48,957 nucleotides of DNA, from assembly GCA_029863645.1 (NCBI GenBank), contig JAOTVA010000013.1:1-48957 (forward strand), written 5' to 3'. The DNA is from Gemmatimonadota bacterium (GTDB taxonomy: Bacteria; Gemmatimonadota; Gemmatimonadetes; Longimicrobiales; Gaopeijiaceae). The first letter of the stretch is position 1; each line of letters starts with the position of its first letter. The notes beneath the pieces are model-generated. The model was not told where the DNA came from. It ran no database searches and was given only the letters and a program-made list of their open reading frames with translations. Shown here piece after piece: positions 32,325 to 41,564 of this stretch. The position numbers and the translations under genes are program-made.

Positions 32325-33311
32325 ATGACAACTCGATTCTCGACCGTTGTGGCGGCCCTTTCGATCGCGGGTTTGCTGGGGTGGATGGCGTCCCATTCCC
32401 CCAACCCCGCTGAAGTTCTCGCGGCCGACGAAACACAGGAACGGTCGGGTGGCTCCGAAGTGCCTTGCGCCGTGCCATTATCCTGGCACATCGCCCGCGT
32501 GGATCCTGAGTTCGACATCACGCTCGCCGAGGCAACGCACATCGTCACCGAAGGCGCAAACCTCTGGGAGTCAGGTGCGGACCGCCCGCTCTTCACGCTT
32601 GACCCCGACGCCGGCTTCCCGGTCCGCTTGGTCTACGATGAGCGGCAGGCATTGCTCGTCGATCGCGAGCGGCGAGAAAATACGATTGCAGATCTCGGGA
32701 GCCAGCTAACGACGGAGCAGGAGGCACTTCGCGCCCGCAGCGCGAGATACAATGCGGCTTCGGCCGACTACATGGAGCGCGCGGCCGAGCTGGACCGGCG
32801 GGTCGGGGAGCACAATGCCACGGTGCGCCGGCTGAACGACCAAGGCGGTGTGCCGGCAACGCGCGGTGCCGACCTCGCAGCGATCGGCGAGGCGTTGGCG
32901 GAGGAGCGGGAGGAGCTGACGGCGGAGCGCCCTGCGCTCGACGCCGAGCGGGCGTCGCTCTTGGCCGCCGAAGAAATCCTGAACGACCGAATCGTCGAGC
33001 ATCAACGGATGGTCGAAGAGATCGCGGAGGCGTTTCCGCTCGCCGCGGTGGAGGCTGGCGAGTACCGCGAGGTGGTTGAGCGAGTGAACGGCCGCGTTAC
33101 CTCGGTCGGCCGTGAGATTCGCCTCTACCGATTCTCGAGCGATGCCGACCTACGAACACTCGCCGCCCACGAGTTCGGTCACGCGCTCGGGCTCGGCCAC
33201 ACGGATGACTCCACTGGGGTCATGAACGCGCGTGCGCGCGCAGACGAGCCTATCGAACGGCTGGCGGACTCGGACCTCGCGCTGTTCTTGGACGTTTGCC
33301 CCACGGACTAG
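32325..33311 (+). CDS. Exported metzincin protease with coiled-coil insertion
   Basis: A 328-residue predicted exported metalloprotease. A hydrophobic N-terminus (STVVAALSIAGLLGWMA) suggests export. Residues about 45-106 resemble the first half of a matrixin-like catalytic domain (PLSWHIARVDPEFDITLAEA, GANLWESG, FPVRLVYDE). Residues about 107-262 are a long charged coiled coil (EALRARSARYNAASADYME, AEEREELTAERPALDAERAS). Then the zinc site HEFGHALGLGH (His282, Glu283, His286, His292) and the Met-turn GVMN follow. All zinc ligands and the catalytic Glu are present. Substrates are unknown. The ATG at 32325 opens the hydrophobic stretch; a GTG-like start further up adds an unlikely segment. Confidence 0.82.
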   Translation: MTTRFSTVVAALSIAGLLGWMASHSPNPAEVLAADETQERSGGSEVPCAVPLSWHIARVDPEFDITLAEATHIVTEGANLWESGADRPLFTLDPDAGFPVRLVYDERQALLVDRERRENTIADLGSQLTTEQEALRARSARYNAASADYMERAAELDRRVGEHNATVRRLNDQGGVPATRGADLAAIGEALAEEREELTAERPALDAERASLLAAEEILNDRIVEHQRMVEEIAEAFPLAAVEAGEYREVVERVNGRVTSVGREIRLYRFSSDADLRTLAAHEFGHALGLGHTDDSTGVMNARARADEPIERLADSDLALFLDVCPTD

Positions 33312-33375
33312 GGGACCACGGTCGCATCGAACGGACGGCCTTGTTCAGCCCGACCCGTCGCCCGAGATTTTTGGC

Positions 33376-33684
33376 ATGCAACGAGTCCTGGTGGTCGTGG
33401 CGCTCCTCGCCACGACATGGCCCCACATCGCCGTAATGGCCTGCGATGCCGGTCCCGCCTCCTCTCACGGATCGCACGTCTCGTCGATGGTCGACGACCA
33501 CGATCACGAGGGGCCGGAGTGTCTGGCCATTATGACATGTAGCGCCGCCATGATTCTGGTGCCGCTCCACCAGGAGGTGTTGCAGCCTGTCGCGCCCCGG
33601 TCGCTCCACCCGAGGCCGACCGCGTTGGCGCCCGTAACGGAGCCACCCGCCACCGAGCCCCCACCTCCACGCCGTATCGCCTGA
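33376..33684 (+). CDS. Small secreted His/Cys/Met-containing protein
   Basis: A 102-residue exported protein with a signal peptide (QRVLVVVALLATTWPHIAV). The mature part has a His/Asp-rich patch (SHGSHVSSMVDDHDHEG), two Cys in ECLAIMTCSAA, and a Pro-rich tail ending in PPPPRRIA. The composition suggests metal binding, but no known family is recognised. It lies 61 bases before the barrel-like protein with Met/His-rich ends and in the same direction as a PCYCGC protein, so these three probably act together in the envelope. Confidence 0.62.
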   Translation: MQRVLVVVALLATTWPHIAVMACDAGPASSHGSHVSSMVDDHDHEGPECLAIMTCSAAMILVPLHQEVLQPVAPRSLHPRPTALAPVTEPPATEPPPPRRIA

Positions 33685-33745
33685 CTTCGAAGACGTCCCG
33701 ACCGGGACGTCACCTGGCGATCTTTTCAATACGGCGATCAATCAC

Positions 33746-35062
33746 ATGCATAAGCAGCGCACGCGCGCATCCCTCCTGGGGGTCGCGGTACTGGCCATGA
33801 TCCCGACTCTGGTGTCGGGCCAGATGGACCACTCGCAACCCATGAACTCCATGGAGATGGCTCGGCTCGGCCTAGGCGGCGGCTGGTACGCGAGCGGGAT
33901 GGCACAGGCCTTCCCGGTCGTGACGGTCGGCGATCCCGGCGGCGACTCCGACCGGGCCATCCGACGCACGGGTTGGTACCTCACGCAGCCGGCCATCATG
34001 GCCAACGTCGAGAGTCCTAATCAACGGTTCGTCCTTCGCACGACGCTCAACTTCGAGGGCCTGACGCAGGACGATGGCGAGCTCACCTTCGGTGGGTGGG
34101 GCGAGGGATTCATCGACAAGCGGCATCCCCACACGCTCCTCCATGAGTTGATGCTGAGCGTGAACTTCTACGACGTGGGGGGCGGCGACCTCTCGTTGTC
34201 AGCCGGAAAAGGGTTCGCCCCTTACGGCACCTCCGATCCGATGGCGCGGCCGGGCCTCAAGTATCCGACCAACCACCACCTGTCACAGATTCTGGAGCGC
34301 TGGACCGCCAACGTCGCGTGGCTCAAAGGGCGTTGGAGTCTCGAAGGCGCCGTGTTCGGTGGGCAGGAACCGGAGAGTCCGTACGACTTCTCGAACATCG
34401 AGAGCTTCGGTGATTCGTGGTCTGTCCGGGCGGCGCGGCGATGGGGCGCCGGGACGGGACCGGTCGCCGATTGGGAGGTGTCGGCTTCGTTCGCTCGCGT
34501 GACCGAATTCGCGCATACCGCCAAAGAGACGACCTCACTCGTCAACGCAGCCCTGCGGCGCTCGGCGCCCCTGGGCGACGCGAACCTCTATGCCCTCGTG
34601 GAGGGGTCCGTAAGCATCCTGGAGGACCATCGCAAATTCTTCAGCGTGCTTGCCGAGGCGCGCTACCAGTCCGGACGGCATCAACCATACGCGCGCTTCG
34701 AGTACGCGAGGCGGCCCGAATACGAAAGGCAGGGCCTGTCGGGCGAAGAGGCGTTCTTCAGGTACGAGCACGACGAGGACCCGATGGGTACGACCCGCTG
34801 GCTGATTTCCACGGCGGCTTATGCGTACGAGCTTACGGGGCAGCCGTGGAGCCTTCGCCCCTTCTTCGAGGTGCAGCATCACCAGGTCCGAGCCGACCAG
34901 GGCGGCATAGCCGCTACGGACCTGTTCGGAACCACTTCGTTCTGGGCGATCTCGGTGGGAGCCAGGGTCTTCCTCGGCGGCAACCCCATGAGGATGGGAA
35001 ATTACGGGGTCATCGACCCGATGACCGAGATGAACCGAAGCATGAACGCCATGCCCATGTGA
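33746..35062 (+). CDS. Outer-membrane barrel-like protein with Met-rich ends
   Basis: A 438-residue exported protein. After the signal peptide (ends LVSGQ) the mature N-terminus is Met/His-rich (MDHSQPMNSMEMARL), and the C-terminus again (MNRSMNAMPM). Between them about 390 residues alternate as in an outer-membrane beta-barrel, with 'GFIDKRHPHTLLHELMLS' and GKGFAPYGTSDPM. Met/His clusters at chain ends are typical of copper-binding sites, which suggests copper handling or efflux, though this is inference. The family could not be named. It stands between a small His/Cys protein and a PCYCGC protein. Confidence 0.7.
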   Translation: MHKQRTRASLLGVAVLAMIPTLVSGQMDHSQPMNSMEMARLGLGGGWYASGMAQAFPVVTVGDPGGDSDRAIRRTGWYLTQPAIMANVESPNQRFVLRTTLNFEGLTQDDGELTFGGWGEGFIDKRHPHTLLHELMLSVNFYDVGGGDLSLSAGKGFAPYGTSDPMARPGLKYPTNHHLSQILERWTANVAWLKGRWSLEGAVFGGQEPESPYDFSNIESFGDSWSVRAARRWGAGTGPVADWEVSASFARVTEFAHTAKETTSLVNAALRRSAPLGDANLYALVEGSVSILEDHRKFFSVLAEARYQSGRHQPYARFEYARRPEYERQGLSGEEAFFRYEHDEDPMGTTRWLISTAAYAYELTGQPWSLRPFFEVQHHQVRADQGGIAATDLFGTTSFWAISVGARVFLGGNPMRMGNYGVIDPMTEMNRSMNAMPM

Positions 35063-35105
35063 GGGTAGGCATGAATCAGTCGACACGTATACCACGGAGG
35101 GCGGA

Positions 35106-35564
35106 ATGAGTCGAGCAGCTCGCAGACGCGGTGGGCGCGAAGGTCCTGGCCAGGGTGGGGTAAACAAGACGCCCATCTGGATCATGTCCGGAAGCGTGGT
35201 CGCCGCATTGGTCGTCGTGGCTCTTGTGGCGGGTCCGCGAAGTGCGCTTTCGCACCACCCCGCCCCACGAATCGACGCACACGAGATGCACGTGATGCCA
35301 GCAGCCCGATACGCCAACAGCCCTGGCGTGGGCGAGGTGTACGAGATGGCCGCCGAGATGCCGGAGATGATGGACGGCGTCTACTGCTACTGCCTCTGCC
35401 GCAACACGTTCGGGCACTACTCATTGTTGGACTGCTTCCTGACGGACCACGGTGCCGGCTGCGACATCTGCATGCAGGAAGCGATCCTCACATACCAGAT
35501 GACGAAGCAGGGCGATTCGCTGGACGACATCCGACAGGAAGTCGACCGACGATACCGAACGTAG
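35106..35564 (+). CDS. PCYCGC-motif membrane-anchored protein
   Basis: A 152-residue protein with a basic N-terminus, one transmembrane or signal-anchor helix (IMSGSVVAALVVVALVAG) and a Cys-rich domain that matches the PCYCGC family: YCYCLCRNTFGHYSLLDC, then DHGAGCDICMQEAI. Here the name motif reads YCYCLC, with the leading Pro replaced. The family is thought to bind metal through its five to six Cys but has no proven role. Start ATG has GGAGG eight bases upstream. Preceding Met/His-rich genes support a metal-related function. Confidence 0.8.
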   Translation: MSRAARRRGGREGPGQGGVNKTPIWIMSGSVVAALVVVALVAGPRSALSHHPAPRIDAHEMHVMPAARYANSPGVGEVYEMAAEMPEMMDGVYCYCLCRNTFGHYSLLDCFLTDHGAGCDICMQEAILTYQMTKQGDSLDDIRQEVDRRYRT

Positions 35565-35644
35565 GGGGTACGCCCTGGACGTCCCGTCGGCGACGACCTA
35601 CCGTGGCGCTCGGCCTCAGTAGACGTTCGCGGAGGAGTAGATCG

Positions 35645-37573
35645 ATGACGACGCGCCACGCCGTACCCTTCCTCACGGCTGCCATTTGCCTGCCGCTCTT
35701 CGCGGTGGAAGTAGCTGGGCAGATCACGCGTCTCGACATCGACGTGGTCGAGTCCCCCGCACTCGACGGTACGAGTTTCGGTGACGTCGGCCGCTACGAG
35801 CGCCTGCGCGGAACGGCGTTCGGCGAGGTCGACCCCGCCGATCCGAGGCACCGAGACATCGTCAACATCGACCGTGCCCCTCGCAATGCTCGCGGACGGG
35901 TCGAATACAGCACGACCGTCGAGATCTACCGGCCCATCGACATGGCGCGTTGGAATCGGGCGATCTACCACACCGTGCCCAACAGGGGAGGCGCCGGGGC
36001 CGGCGACCGAGTCCTTCTCGATATGGGGTTCGCCCTGGTGCGCGTCGGCTGGCAAGGCGACCTGGTCCCCAACGACCGCAATGTCGTACCGACGCTGCCC
36101 GTCGCTCGGAACGCGGACGGCACTCCGATCGTCGGCCCTGCGCTCGAGGAGTTCATCTTCAACGACGACGATCCCGTGTCGCAGGGCCGCCTGAGCTACC
36201 CGACCGCGACGCTCGAACCGAGTCGCGCGACACTCACGGTTCGCCGGAATCTGACGAGCCCCCGCGTCACGCCCGCCGACCTGCGCTGGCGCTTCACGAA
36301 CCCCACCGAGATTCGTATCGAGCGGCCCGCAGGATTCGACGGCGGGGCGATCTACGAATTCGTATACGAGGCTAAGGACCCAGTCGTGATGGGGCTCGGG
36401 TTCGTGGCGATGCGTGACGCGATCTCGTTCCTGCGCTACCGGGAGGCTGACGACGTCGGAAACGCCAATCCGCTCGCCTCACCCGGGCTCGCATCCGTGG
36501 CGATCTCTTTCGGCAACTCCCAGAGCGGCCGCTACCAACGCGACATGCTCTATCAGGGATTCAACGAAGACGTCCAGGGCCGCATCGTCTTCGACGGCAT
36601 CCACCCGCACATCGCGGGCTCGAGAAAGACCTTCACCAACTACCAGTTCAGTCAGCCCGGCAGGTGGCAGAAGCAGCACGAAGACCACTTCTATCCAGGG
36701 GACCAGTTCCCATTCACGTATGCCACGCTGACCGATCCCATCACGGGTCGGACAGACGGGCTCCAGGTCCGGTGCTCGCGCACGAATACGTGCCCGAAGA
36801 TCATTCACACCGACGGCGAGGCCGAAGTCTACCAAGGCCGGTCGTCGCTCATCGTGACCGACCCTGTCGGCGGCCACATCGAGCTGCCCGACAACGTGCG
36901 CGCTTATATCATCGCGGGGACCCGACATGGTGGCGGTCGTGGAGTGTTCACCGAGACCGATCGGGGCATCTGCCAGAACCTGAACAGCCCGATGCCCATC
37001 TCTGAGATTCAGACGGCGCTCACCGTCGCCTTGTACGACTGGGTCGTGGCCGGCACGCCGCCCCCGGCGAGTCGCTTTCCGACCGTGGAGAACGGTGGCC
37101 TGGTCCCTGCATCGTCCCTCTCCTTTCCTCATATCCCGGGCGTGATGTTCAGCGGTAGCTACAACCCGCTGGAGGCTCGTGACTTCTCGTCGATTCCGCC
37201 CACATCGGGCGACGCGTATACGGTGCTCGTAGGCCGTGTGGACGCGGACGGCAACATGGTCGACGGCATCAAGCACCCGCACCTGGCTGTGCCTCTGGGC
37301 ACCTATACAGGGTGGAACCTGCGCCGGGAAGGATTCGGTTCGGGCGGGCAGTGCGCAGGCTCCGGGTCCTACATTCCCTTCGCATCCACCCGAGCAGAAC
37401 GCGAGGCGTCCGGTGACCCCCGACTCTCGATTGAAGAGCGCTACGCCAGCCCCCAGATGTACGTGTACGCGGTGGCGGGGAAGGCCGGCGCTCTGGTGAA
37501 CGAGCGGTTGCTGCTCCCGACTGACGCTGAAGAGATCATCGAGGAAACCGAGGAGACCCTCGTCAGGCGCTAG
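35645..37573 (+). CDS. Secreted alpha/beta hydrolase-domain protein
   Basis: A 642-residue exported hydrolase. The signal peptide ends at VAGQ. The chain fits the large 'alpha/beta hydrolase domain' family found in secreted proteins (Abhydrolase_10 type): RVGWQGDLVPNDRN, the nucleophile elbow GNSQSGRYQRDML, FDGIHPHIAGSRK, and a late His region (IAGTRHGGGRG). It presumably cleaves an ester or related bond outside the cytoplasm; the substrate is unknown. The ATG at 35645 has GGAGGAG nine bases upstream. A hairpin at 37585-37606 lies just after the stop and may end the transcript. Confidence 0.83.
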   Translation: MTTRHAVPFLTAAICLPLFAVEVAGQITRLDIDVVESPALDGTSFGDVGRYERLRGTAFGEVDPADPRHRDIVNIDRAPRNARGRVEYSTTVEIYRPIDMARWNRAIYHTVPNRGGAGAGDRVLLDMGFALVRVGWQGDLVPNDRNVVPTLPVARNADGTPIVGPALEEFIFNDDDPVSQGRLSYPTATLEPSRATLTVRRNLTSPRVTPADLRWRFTNPTEIRIERPAGFDGGAIYEFVYEAKDPVVMGLGFVAMRDAISFLRYREADDVGNANPLASPGLASVAISFGNSQSGRYQRDMLYQGFNEDVQGRIVFDGIHPHIAGSRKTFTNYQFSQPGRWQKQHEDHFYPGDQFPFTYATLTDPITGRTDGLQVRCSRTNTCPKIIHTDGEAEVYQGRSSLIVTDPVGGHIELPDNVRAYIIAGTRHGGGRGVFTETDRGICQNLNSPMPISEIQTALTVALYDWVVAGTPPPASRFPTVENGGLVPASSLSFPHIPGVMFSGSYNPLEARDFSSIPPTSGDAYTVLVGRVDADGNMVDGIKHPHLAVPLGTYTGWNLRREGFGSGGQCAGSGSYIPFASTRAEREASGDPRLSIEERYASPQMYVYAVAGKAGALVNERLLLPTDAEEIIEETEETLVRR

Positions 37574-37584
37574 GTCGAAGGCTC

Positions 37585-37606
37585 GGCCCGAGCTTCACCT
37601 CGGGCC
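37585..37606. terminator. Hairpin at convergent gene ends
   Basis: GGCCCGAG and CTCGGGCC form an 8-bp perfect stem with a six-base loop (CTTCAC). It lies 12 bases after the hydrolase stop and overlaps the last codons of the convergent MBL-fold gene. No U-tract is present. A bidirectional terminator is likely. Confidence 0.5.
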
Positions 37607-38932
37607 AGCCTGCTCACGGAGCCATTGGGCGCTGGTCAGGTACCAGTTCCGAGCGTTCGCACTGATCTGAACCTCGCCGAGCGCCTCGAGTGCTTCCGCC
37701 TTCAAAAGGCGCGCCTCCCGGTTCTCCTCGTCCACGGCCAGGACGTAGTCCGCCACCTCCGCCGCCCACTGATAGTCCTCCCGACCCAACGCTGCCGCGC
37801 CTACCGCGAGCAACGGTACCACACCCCCGGCGAGCTCGACCACACGAGCCCCGCGATCGTCGTCTGACAGAGGGAACAGACTGGTGGCGTTCCCGTCGAA
37901 CCAACCCAAGTGATAGGAATAGATCGTGCGTACCGACCACTCTACGGTCCCGTAGAACTCTCGCAGATAGGGATTCTGGGCGAGTTCCTCGGGCAGACGC
38001 ACCGCCTCTGCGAGCTCGTCGGGGCGAAGTCCTCGGTTGATGCCCGCCATCGTCTGGTCGAAGACCGACTTCACCCCGTCGTGATAGGCCTGCAGGGCCG
38101 CGACGACGTTCGCGTTCCCCACGATGGGGCGGGTATGACTGGGGACGAGGTACTCGGGGTCCTCGGCGATCATCTTGGCCAGGCTCTCGACCCACCAGTC
38201 CACGCGGCGAAGGGGGACGCCCCGGATCGCATAGAGGTTCGGAAACGCCCGGTAGAAGTTGTCGCCCGGGAAGAGAATTCGACGCTCGGGCAGCCAGACG
38301 TAGATCTGGTCGTCCGTCTCTCCGGGCGCGTGGACCAGCTCCACCTGGATTCCAGCGGCCTCGAACAGGTATCGCTCACCCTGAAAGGCGACGGTCGGCT
38401 CCATGTACCCATTCTCGCCCCCGAGCACGAGCCGGGGACCGATGCCTGCGTTGGGGCGCACCGGGTCCGGCAGGGCACCGCCGAACTGGTTCCCTCCCTC
38501 TCGTGCGCCGCGCCCTACTTGGGTGGGACGATTCTCCGGGAGAAAGGAGTCGTGCACATAGATCTCGGGGGTGCCGTCACCGACGAAGACGGTTGTCCCT
38601 CGTATGTGGTCGGGATGGCTGTGCGTGTAGACGACCGCAGCCACAGGCTTCGTCGTGATGCGATCGAACTCCGCCTTGATCTCGCGGGCGGCATCCGTGC
38701 CCTCGGTGGTGTCGATGATGATGACCCCGTCATCCCCTTCGACCAGGATCGCGTTGCCGAGCGCGAATCCGACCGCGACATATACGCCGTCGGTGACTCG
38801 GATGACCTCCCGGCGAAACTCCTCGGAGTGAGCAAAGAGCTCGGCCCGCCCGTCTGAGTCCTGGGCCACAGCAGGAACCGCCACCATCCACGCGCAAGCC
38901 GCTAGGACACCGGTCGGGGATCGTCTCGTCAT
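37595..38932 (-). CDS. Secreted MBL-fold alkyl-sulfatase-like hydrolase
   Basis: A 445-residue exported metallo-beta-lactamase-fold enzyme. Signal peptide (ends PAVAQ). The zinc motif is THSHPDHI, followed by further ligands in APGETDDQIYVWLPERRILFPGDN (shown in part: GETDDQ, LFPGDN) and VPSHTRPI. The C-terminal 150 residues resemble the dimerisation domain of alkyl/aryl sulfatases (SdsA1/BDS1 type) with WFDGNATSLFPL and TPR-like helices. It may hydrolyse secondary or primary alkyl sulfates or a related ester in the periplasm. AGGAGGT lies six bases before the start ATG. The usual SCP2-like sulfatase C-terminal domain is absent, so the chain is shorter than SdsA1. Confidence 0.83.
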   Translation of the reverse strand: MTRRSPTGVLAACAWMVAVPAVAQDSDGRAELFAHSEEFRREVIRVTDGVYVAVGFALGNAILVEGDDGVIIIDTTEGTDAAREIKAEFDRITTKPVAAVVYTHSHPDHIRGTTVFVGDGTPEIYVHDSFLPENRPTQVGRGAREGGNQFGGALPDPVRPNAGIGPRLVLGGENGYMEPTVAFQGERYLFEAAGIQVELVHAPGETDDQIYVWLPERRILFPGDNFYRAFPNLYAIRGVPLRRVDWWVESLAKMIAEDPEYLVPSHTRPIVGNANVVAALQAYHDGVKSVFDQTMAGINRGLRPDELAEAVRLPEELAQNPYLREFYGTVEWSVRTIYSYHLGWFDGNATSLFPLSDDDRGARVVELAGGVVPLLAVGAAALGREDYQWAAEVADYVLAVDEENREARLLKAEALEALGEVQISANARNWYLTSAQWLREQAGPR

Positions 38933-38966
38933 GTCGGACCTCCTGGATGGGAAGTGAGGGCCATAC

Positions 38967-40151
38967 TCAGACTACCGCGGAGGCCCTCAAGGCGACGATC
39001 GCCGCCTCGTCATAGCCGATCTCTGCCAATACCTCATCGGTGTGCTCCCCGAGCACCGGGGCCCGGTGGCGAATCCCGCCAGGTGTCTCCGAGAGCCGGA
39101 CAGGCGTGTCGGCCACTGGAGCCGGCTTGGGTAGCCCCGGATAGTCCACGGGCACCATGAACTTCATCGCCCGCACGTGTTCGTGGTCGAGCGCCTCTTG
39201 GGGCGAATAGACCGGCCCGGCCGGGATCCGGGCCGCGTCGAGCTCGGCCAGGCACTCCTCCGTCGTCCGTGGCTCGCACCAGCGGGCCATGCGCTCGCTC
39301 ACGAACTCGCCGTGGTTTCCTCGGGAGATGTCGTCGGCGAAGCGCGGATCGGAAAGCCAGTGATCCTCACCCATGAGACGCGTCCATCGCTCGAAGAGCG
39401 GCTGGCCGATAGCCATGACCAGCACCCAGCCGTCTTTGGTGCGAAAGCAGTCCGATGGCGCCGCGATCTGACCGCGGTTCCCCGACGCGACACGGTTTGA
39501 CTGGATGACGTCCTGCTCGATGAGCGTGCCGTTCCCAACGGTCAACGCAGACATCAGGAGCGCGCCCTCGACCTGCTGACCCCGCCCGGAGCGTTGCCGC
39601 TCCATGAGCGCCGCCATCGTGCCGTACGCCGTGAGCATGGCCGTGGTGAAGTCGACCCAAGGGTAGTACAGCCGCATGGGCTCGTCCTCGTGCCCCGTGA
39701 GGTACATCGCACCCGACATGGCCTGAGCCACTCCGTCGAATCCCACGCGATGGCTCCACGGACCGCCGTGCCCGTATGCCGAGACGGTGGCCAGGATGAT
39801 GTCGGGCTTCGACTCGATCAGCGTCGCGTAGTCCAATCCCATGGACTCGAGCGTCTGGGGAGGGAGATTCGCCACGACCACGTCCGAAGTTGCGACCAAG
39901 CGCTTCACGACCTCCCGACCCTCGTCGCTGCGGGGATCGAGCGTGATGCCTCTCTTGTTGCGGTTAACCTGCATGAAGAGGCTGCCTTCTCCACCCTCCG
40001 CGATCGGACTCGTCCAGCGGTCCTCGCTACCACCGCGCTTCTCGACGCGAATCACGTCCGCACCCATGTCGCCCAGGAGGCACGCGCAGTACGGCCCGGC
40101 GATGTAGCGGCCGAAATCCAATACGCGGATCCCCGACAAAACAGTGCTCAT
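38967..40151 (-). CDS. CaiB/BaiF family CoA transferase (class III)
   Basis: A 394-residue class III CoA transferase. Family motifs are VLDFGRYIAGPYCACLLGD at the N-terminus, GADVIRVEKRGGSEDRW, NKRGITLDPRSDEGREV, and the region of the catalytic Asp in GFDGVAQAMSGAMYL. It moves CoA between a donor such as succinyl-CoA and an organic acid or terpenoid acid; the acceptor is not evident. Length and order are normal. It is the first gene of a minus-strand pair with the MBL-fold enzyme, 34 bases away, but a shared pathway is not obvious. The 117 bases to the divergent MscS gene presumably hold both promoters. Confidence 0.92.
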   Translation of the reverse strand: MSTVLSGIRVLDFGRYIAGPYCACLLGDMGADVIRVEKRGGSEDRWTSPIAEGGEGSLFMQVNRNKRGITLDPRSDEGREVVKRLVATSDVVVANLPPQTLESMGLDYATLIESKPDIILATVSAYGHGGPWSHRVGFDGVAQAMSGAMYLTGHEDEPMRLYYPWVDFTTAMLTAYGTMAALMERQRSGRGQQVEGALLMSALTVGNGTLIEQDVIQSNRVASGNRGQIAAPSDCFRTKDGWVLVMAIGQPLFERWTRLMGEDHWLSDPRFADDISRGNHGEFVSERMARWCEPRTTEECLAELDAARIPAGPVYSPQEALDHEHVRAMKFMVPVDYPGLPKPAPVADTPVRLSETPGGIRHRAPVLGEHTDEVLAEIGYDEAAIVALRASAVV

Positions 40152-40268
40152 AGCCGGGAAGGTAGCTCACCCAGGCCGAATGGTGACTCCGGCGTCCCAA
40201 GGCGATCTAAGGGAGTGGCTACCTGGGATTTGACGACCCGAGCACCTTGCTGGACCTTTCACACTTCC

Positions 40269-41564
40269 ATGAACTCTGCCCCTTTCGTTCGCTCGGCGAT
40301 GTCGTCGCCGCTCCGTGCCCGCACAGCCATGCCGGCCGCCCTACTGATTCTGGGCGCCTGTGGCTATTTCGGCGGGGAGCCCGCGACCACCGACGCAGAC
40401 ACAACCGCCTTCACCCCCGCCGCGTCGGCCCCGACTACGGGAGTGGACGATACGGCTTCGGTCGCGGCGCCTGTGGTCGTTCCTGCCGACACGACCGCAG
40501 CAGCAGCCGCGACGGCCGCTGTTCCGCCAGCCGCAGAGGTCATACAGGCCACTCCGCCTGTTACCGGAGCTGCCCAAGCCCTGACCACCGACCAGCGTCT
40601 CGACCAGCTGTTGGCGAATCAGGAGGTTATCAACCGTCGTCTCGATTCGCTGGCGAACGTCGTCGTGCCCGCCGACAGCGCGCGGCGACTGACCGACTCC
40701 GGAGATGTGCTCGGTGAGGCGGGAGCGCAGGTACGGAACTTCGGTCTCGGCGTGGTCTGGTCCGCGATCGTCGTCATCATCTTCAACCTCTCGATCCGCG
40801 GGCTGGTTTGGATCCTGGATGCTCTGGCCGAACGCAACGCGAGCCGGCGCCTTTTCTACAAGCGACTGGTGCCTATCGTCCGCATCGTCCTTTGGATCTT
40901 CGCCGCCTACCTGATCGTTCGGGTCATCTTCCAGATCGACTACCAGGGTCTGGTCGCGGCAGCGGCCGCGGTCGGCGTCGCTGTCGGATTCGCTGCCCAG
41001 GACCTGCTCAAGAATCTTTTCGGCGGCATGATCCTGGTCTTCGACCAGCCCTTCCAGGTCGGCGACAAGATCAGCGTCAGTGGCACGTACGGTGAGGTGG
41101 TGTCGATCGGCCTGCGCTCCACGCGAATGGTCACCCCGGATGACAACCTCGTGAGTGTGCCGAACTCCGAGGTCGTCGACCACCAGGTCGCCAACGCGAA
41201 CGCCGGTGAGCTCAACTGTCAGGTGGTCACCGACCTGTATTTGCCGGGATGGGCCGACGAGGCGCTGGCAAAGCGAATCGCGTTCAATGCAGCCGCGAGC
41301 TCGAAGTACGTCTACCTGAACAAGCCCATCGTGGTTCTGGTGGCCGATGTATTCAAGGAGACGTTCCTGACCCGCGTGCGCGTCAAGGCATACGTCCTCG
41401 ATCCACGCCTGGAGTTCCAGTTCCAGAGCGACGTGACCGAGCGCGCACGCGCCGGGTTCCGCGAGGCGGGATTGCTCAAACCCGAGCACTTCCTCCGCCA
41501 CCTGGTAGATCAGTCCGCCGCGGGAACGGACGCTCCGAAGGACCGGGATGGTCATGGCGACTGA
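40269..41564 (+). CDS. MscS-family mechanosensitive channel with lipobox-like N-terminus
   Basis: A 431-residue MscS-type channel. Helices are GVVWSAIVVIIFNLSIRGLV and VRIVLWIFAAYLIVRVIF, then the Gly/Ala-rich pore helix AAAAAVGVAVGFAAQDLL and the FGGMILVFDQPFQVGDKI turn, followed by the beta domain (VSIGLRSTRMVTPDDNLV, VPNSEV) and a cytoplasmic cage. Before the membrane part lie a hydrophobic stretch ending in a lipobox (LLILGACGYF), an Ala/Thr-rich linker and a short coiled coil (DQRLDQLLANQEVINRRLDSL in part). MscS has its N-terminus outside, so lipidation there is topologically possible. ATGs at 40299 and 40329 are alternative starts. The 3' end overlaps the next gene by 17 bases, so the two are coupled. 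Confidence 0.88.
   Translation: MNSAPFVRSAMSSPLRARTAMPAALLILGACGYFGGEPATTDADTTAFTPAASAPTTGVDDTASVAAPVVVPADTTAAAAATAAVPPAAEVIQATPPVTGAAQALTTDQRLDQLLANQEVINRRLDSLANVVVPADSARRLTDSGDVLGEAGAQVRNFGLGVVWSAIVVIIFNLSIRGLVWILDALAERNASRRLFYKRLVPIVRIVLWIFAAYLIVRVIFQIDYQGLVAAAAAVGVAVGFAAQDLLKNLFGGMILVFDQPFQVGDKISVSGTYGEVVSIGLRSTRMVTPDDNLVSVPNSEVVDHQVANANAGELNCQVVTDLYLPGWADEALAKRIAFNAAASSKYVYLNKPIVVLVADVFKETFLTRVRVKAYVLDPRLEFQFQSDVTERARAGFREAGLLKPEHFLRHLVDQSAAGTDAPKDRDGHGD

Noticed and set aside
39594-40268. A 225-codon upstream extension of the MscS gene
   Set aside because: It runs antisense through the CoA transferase gene, with His/Arg-rich composition typical of a shadow frame, while the CoA transferase has full family motifs.
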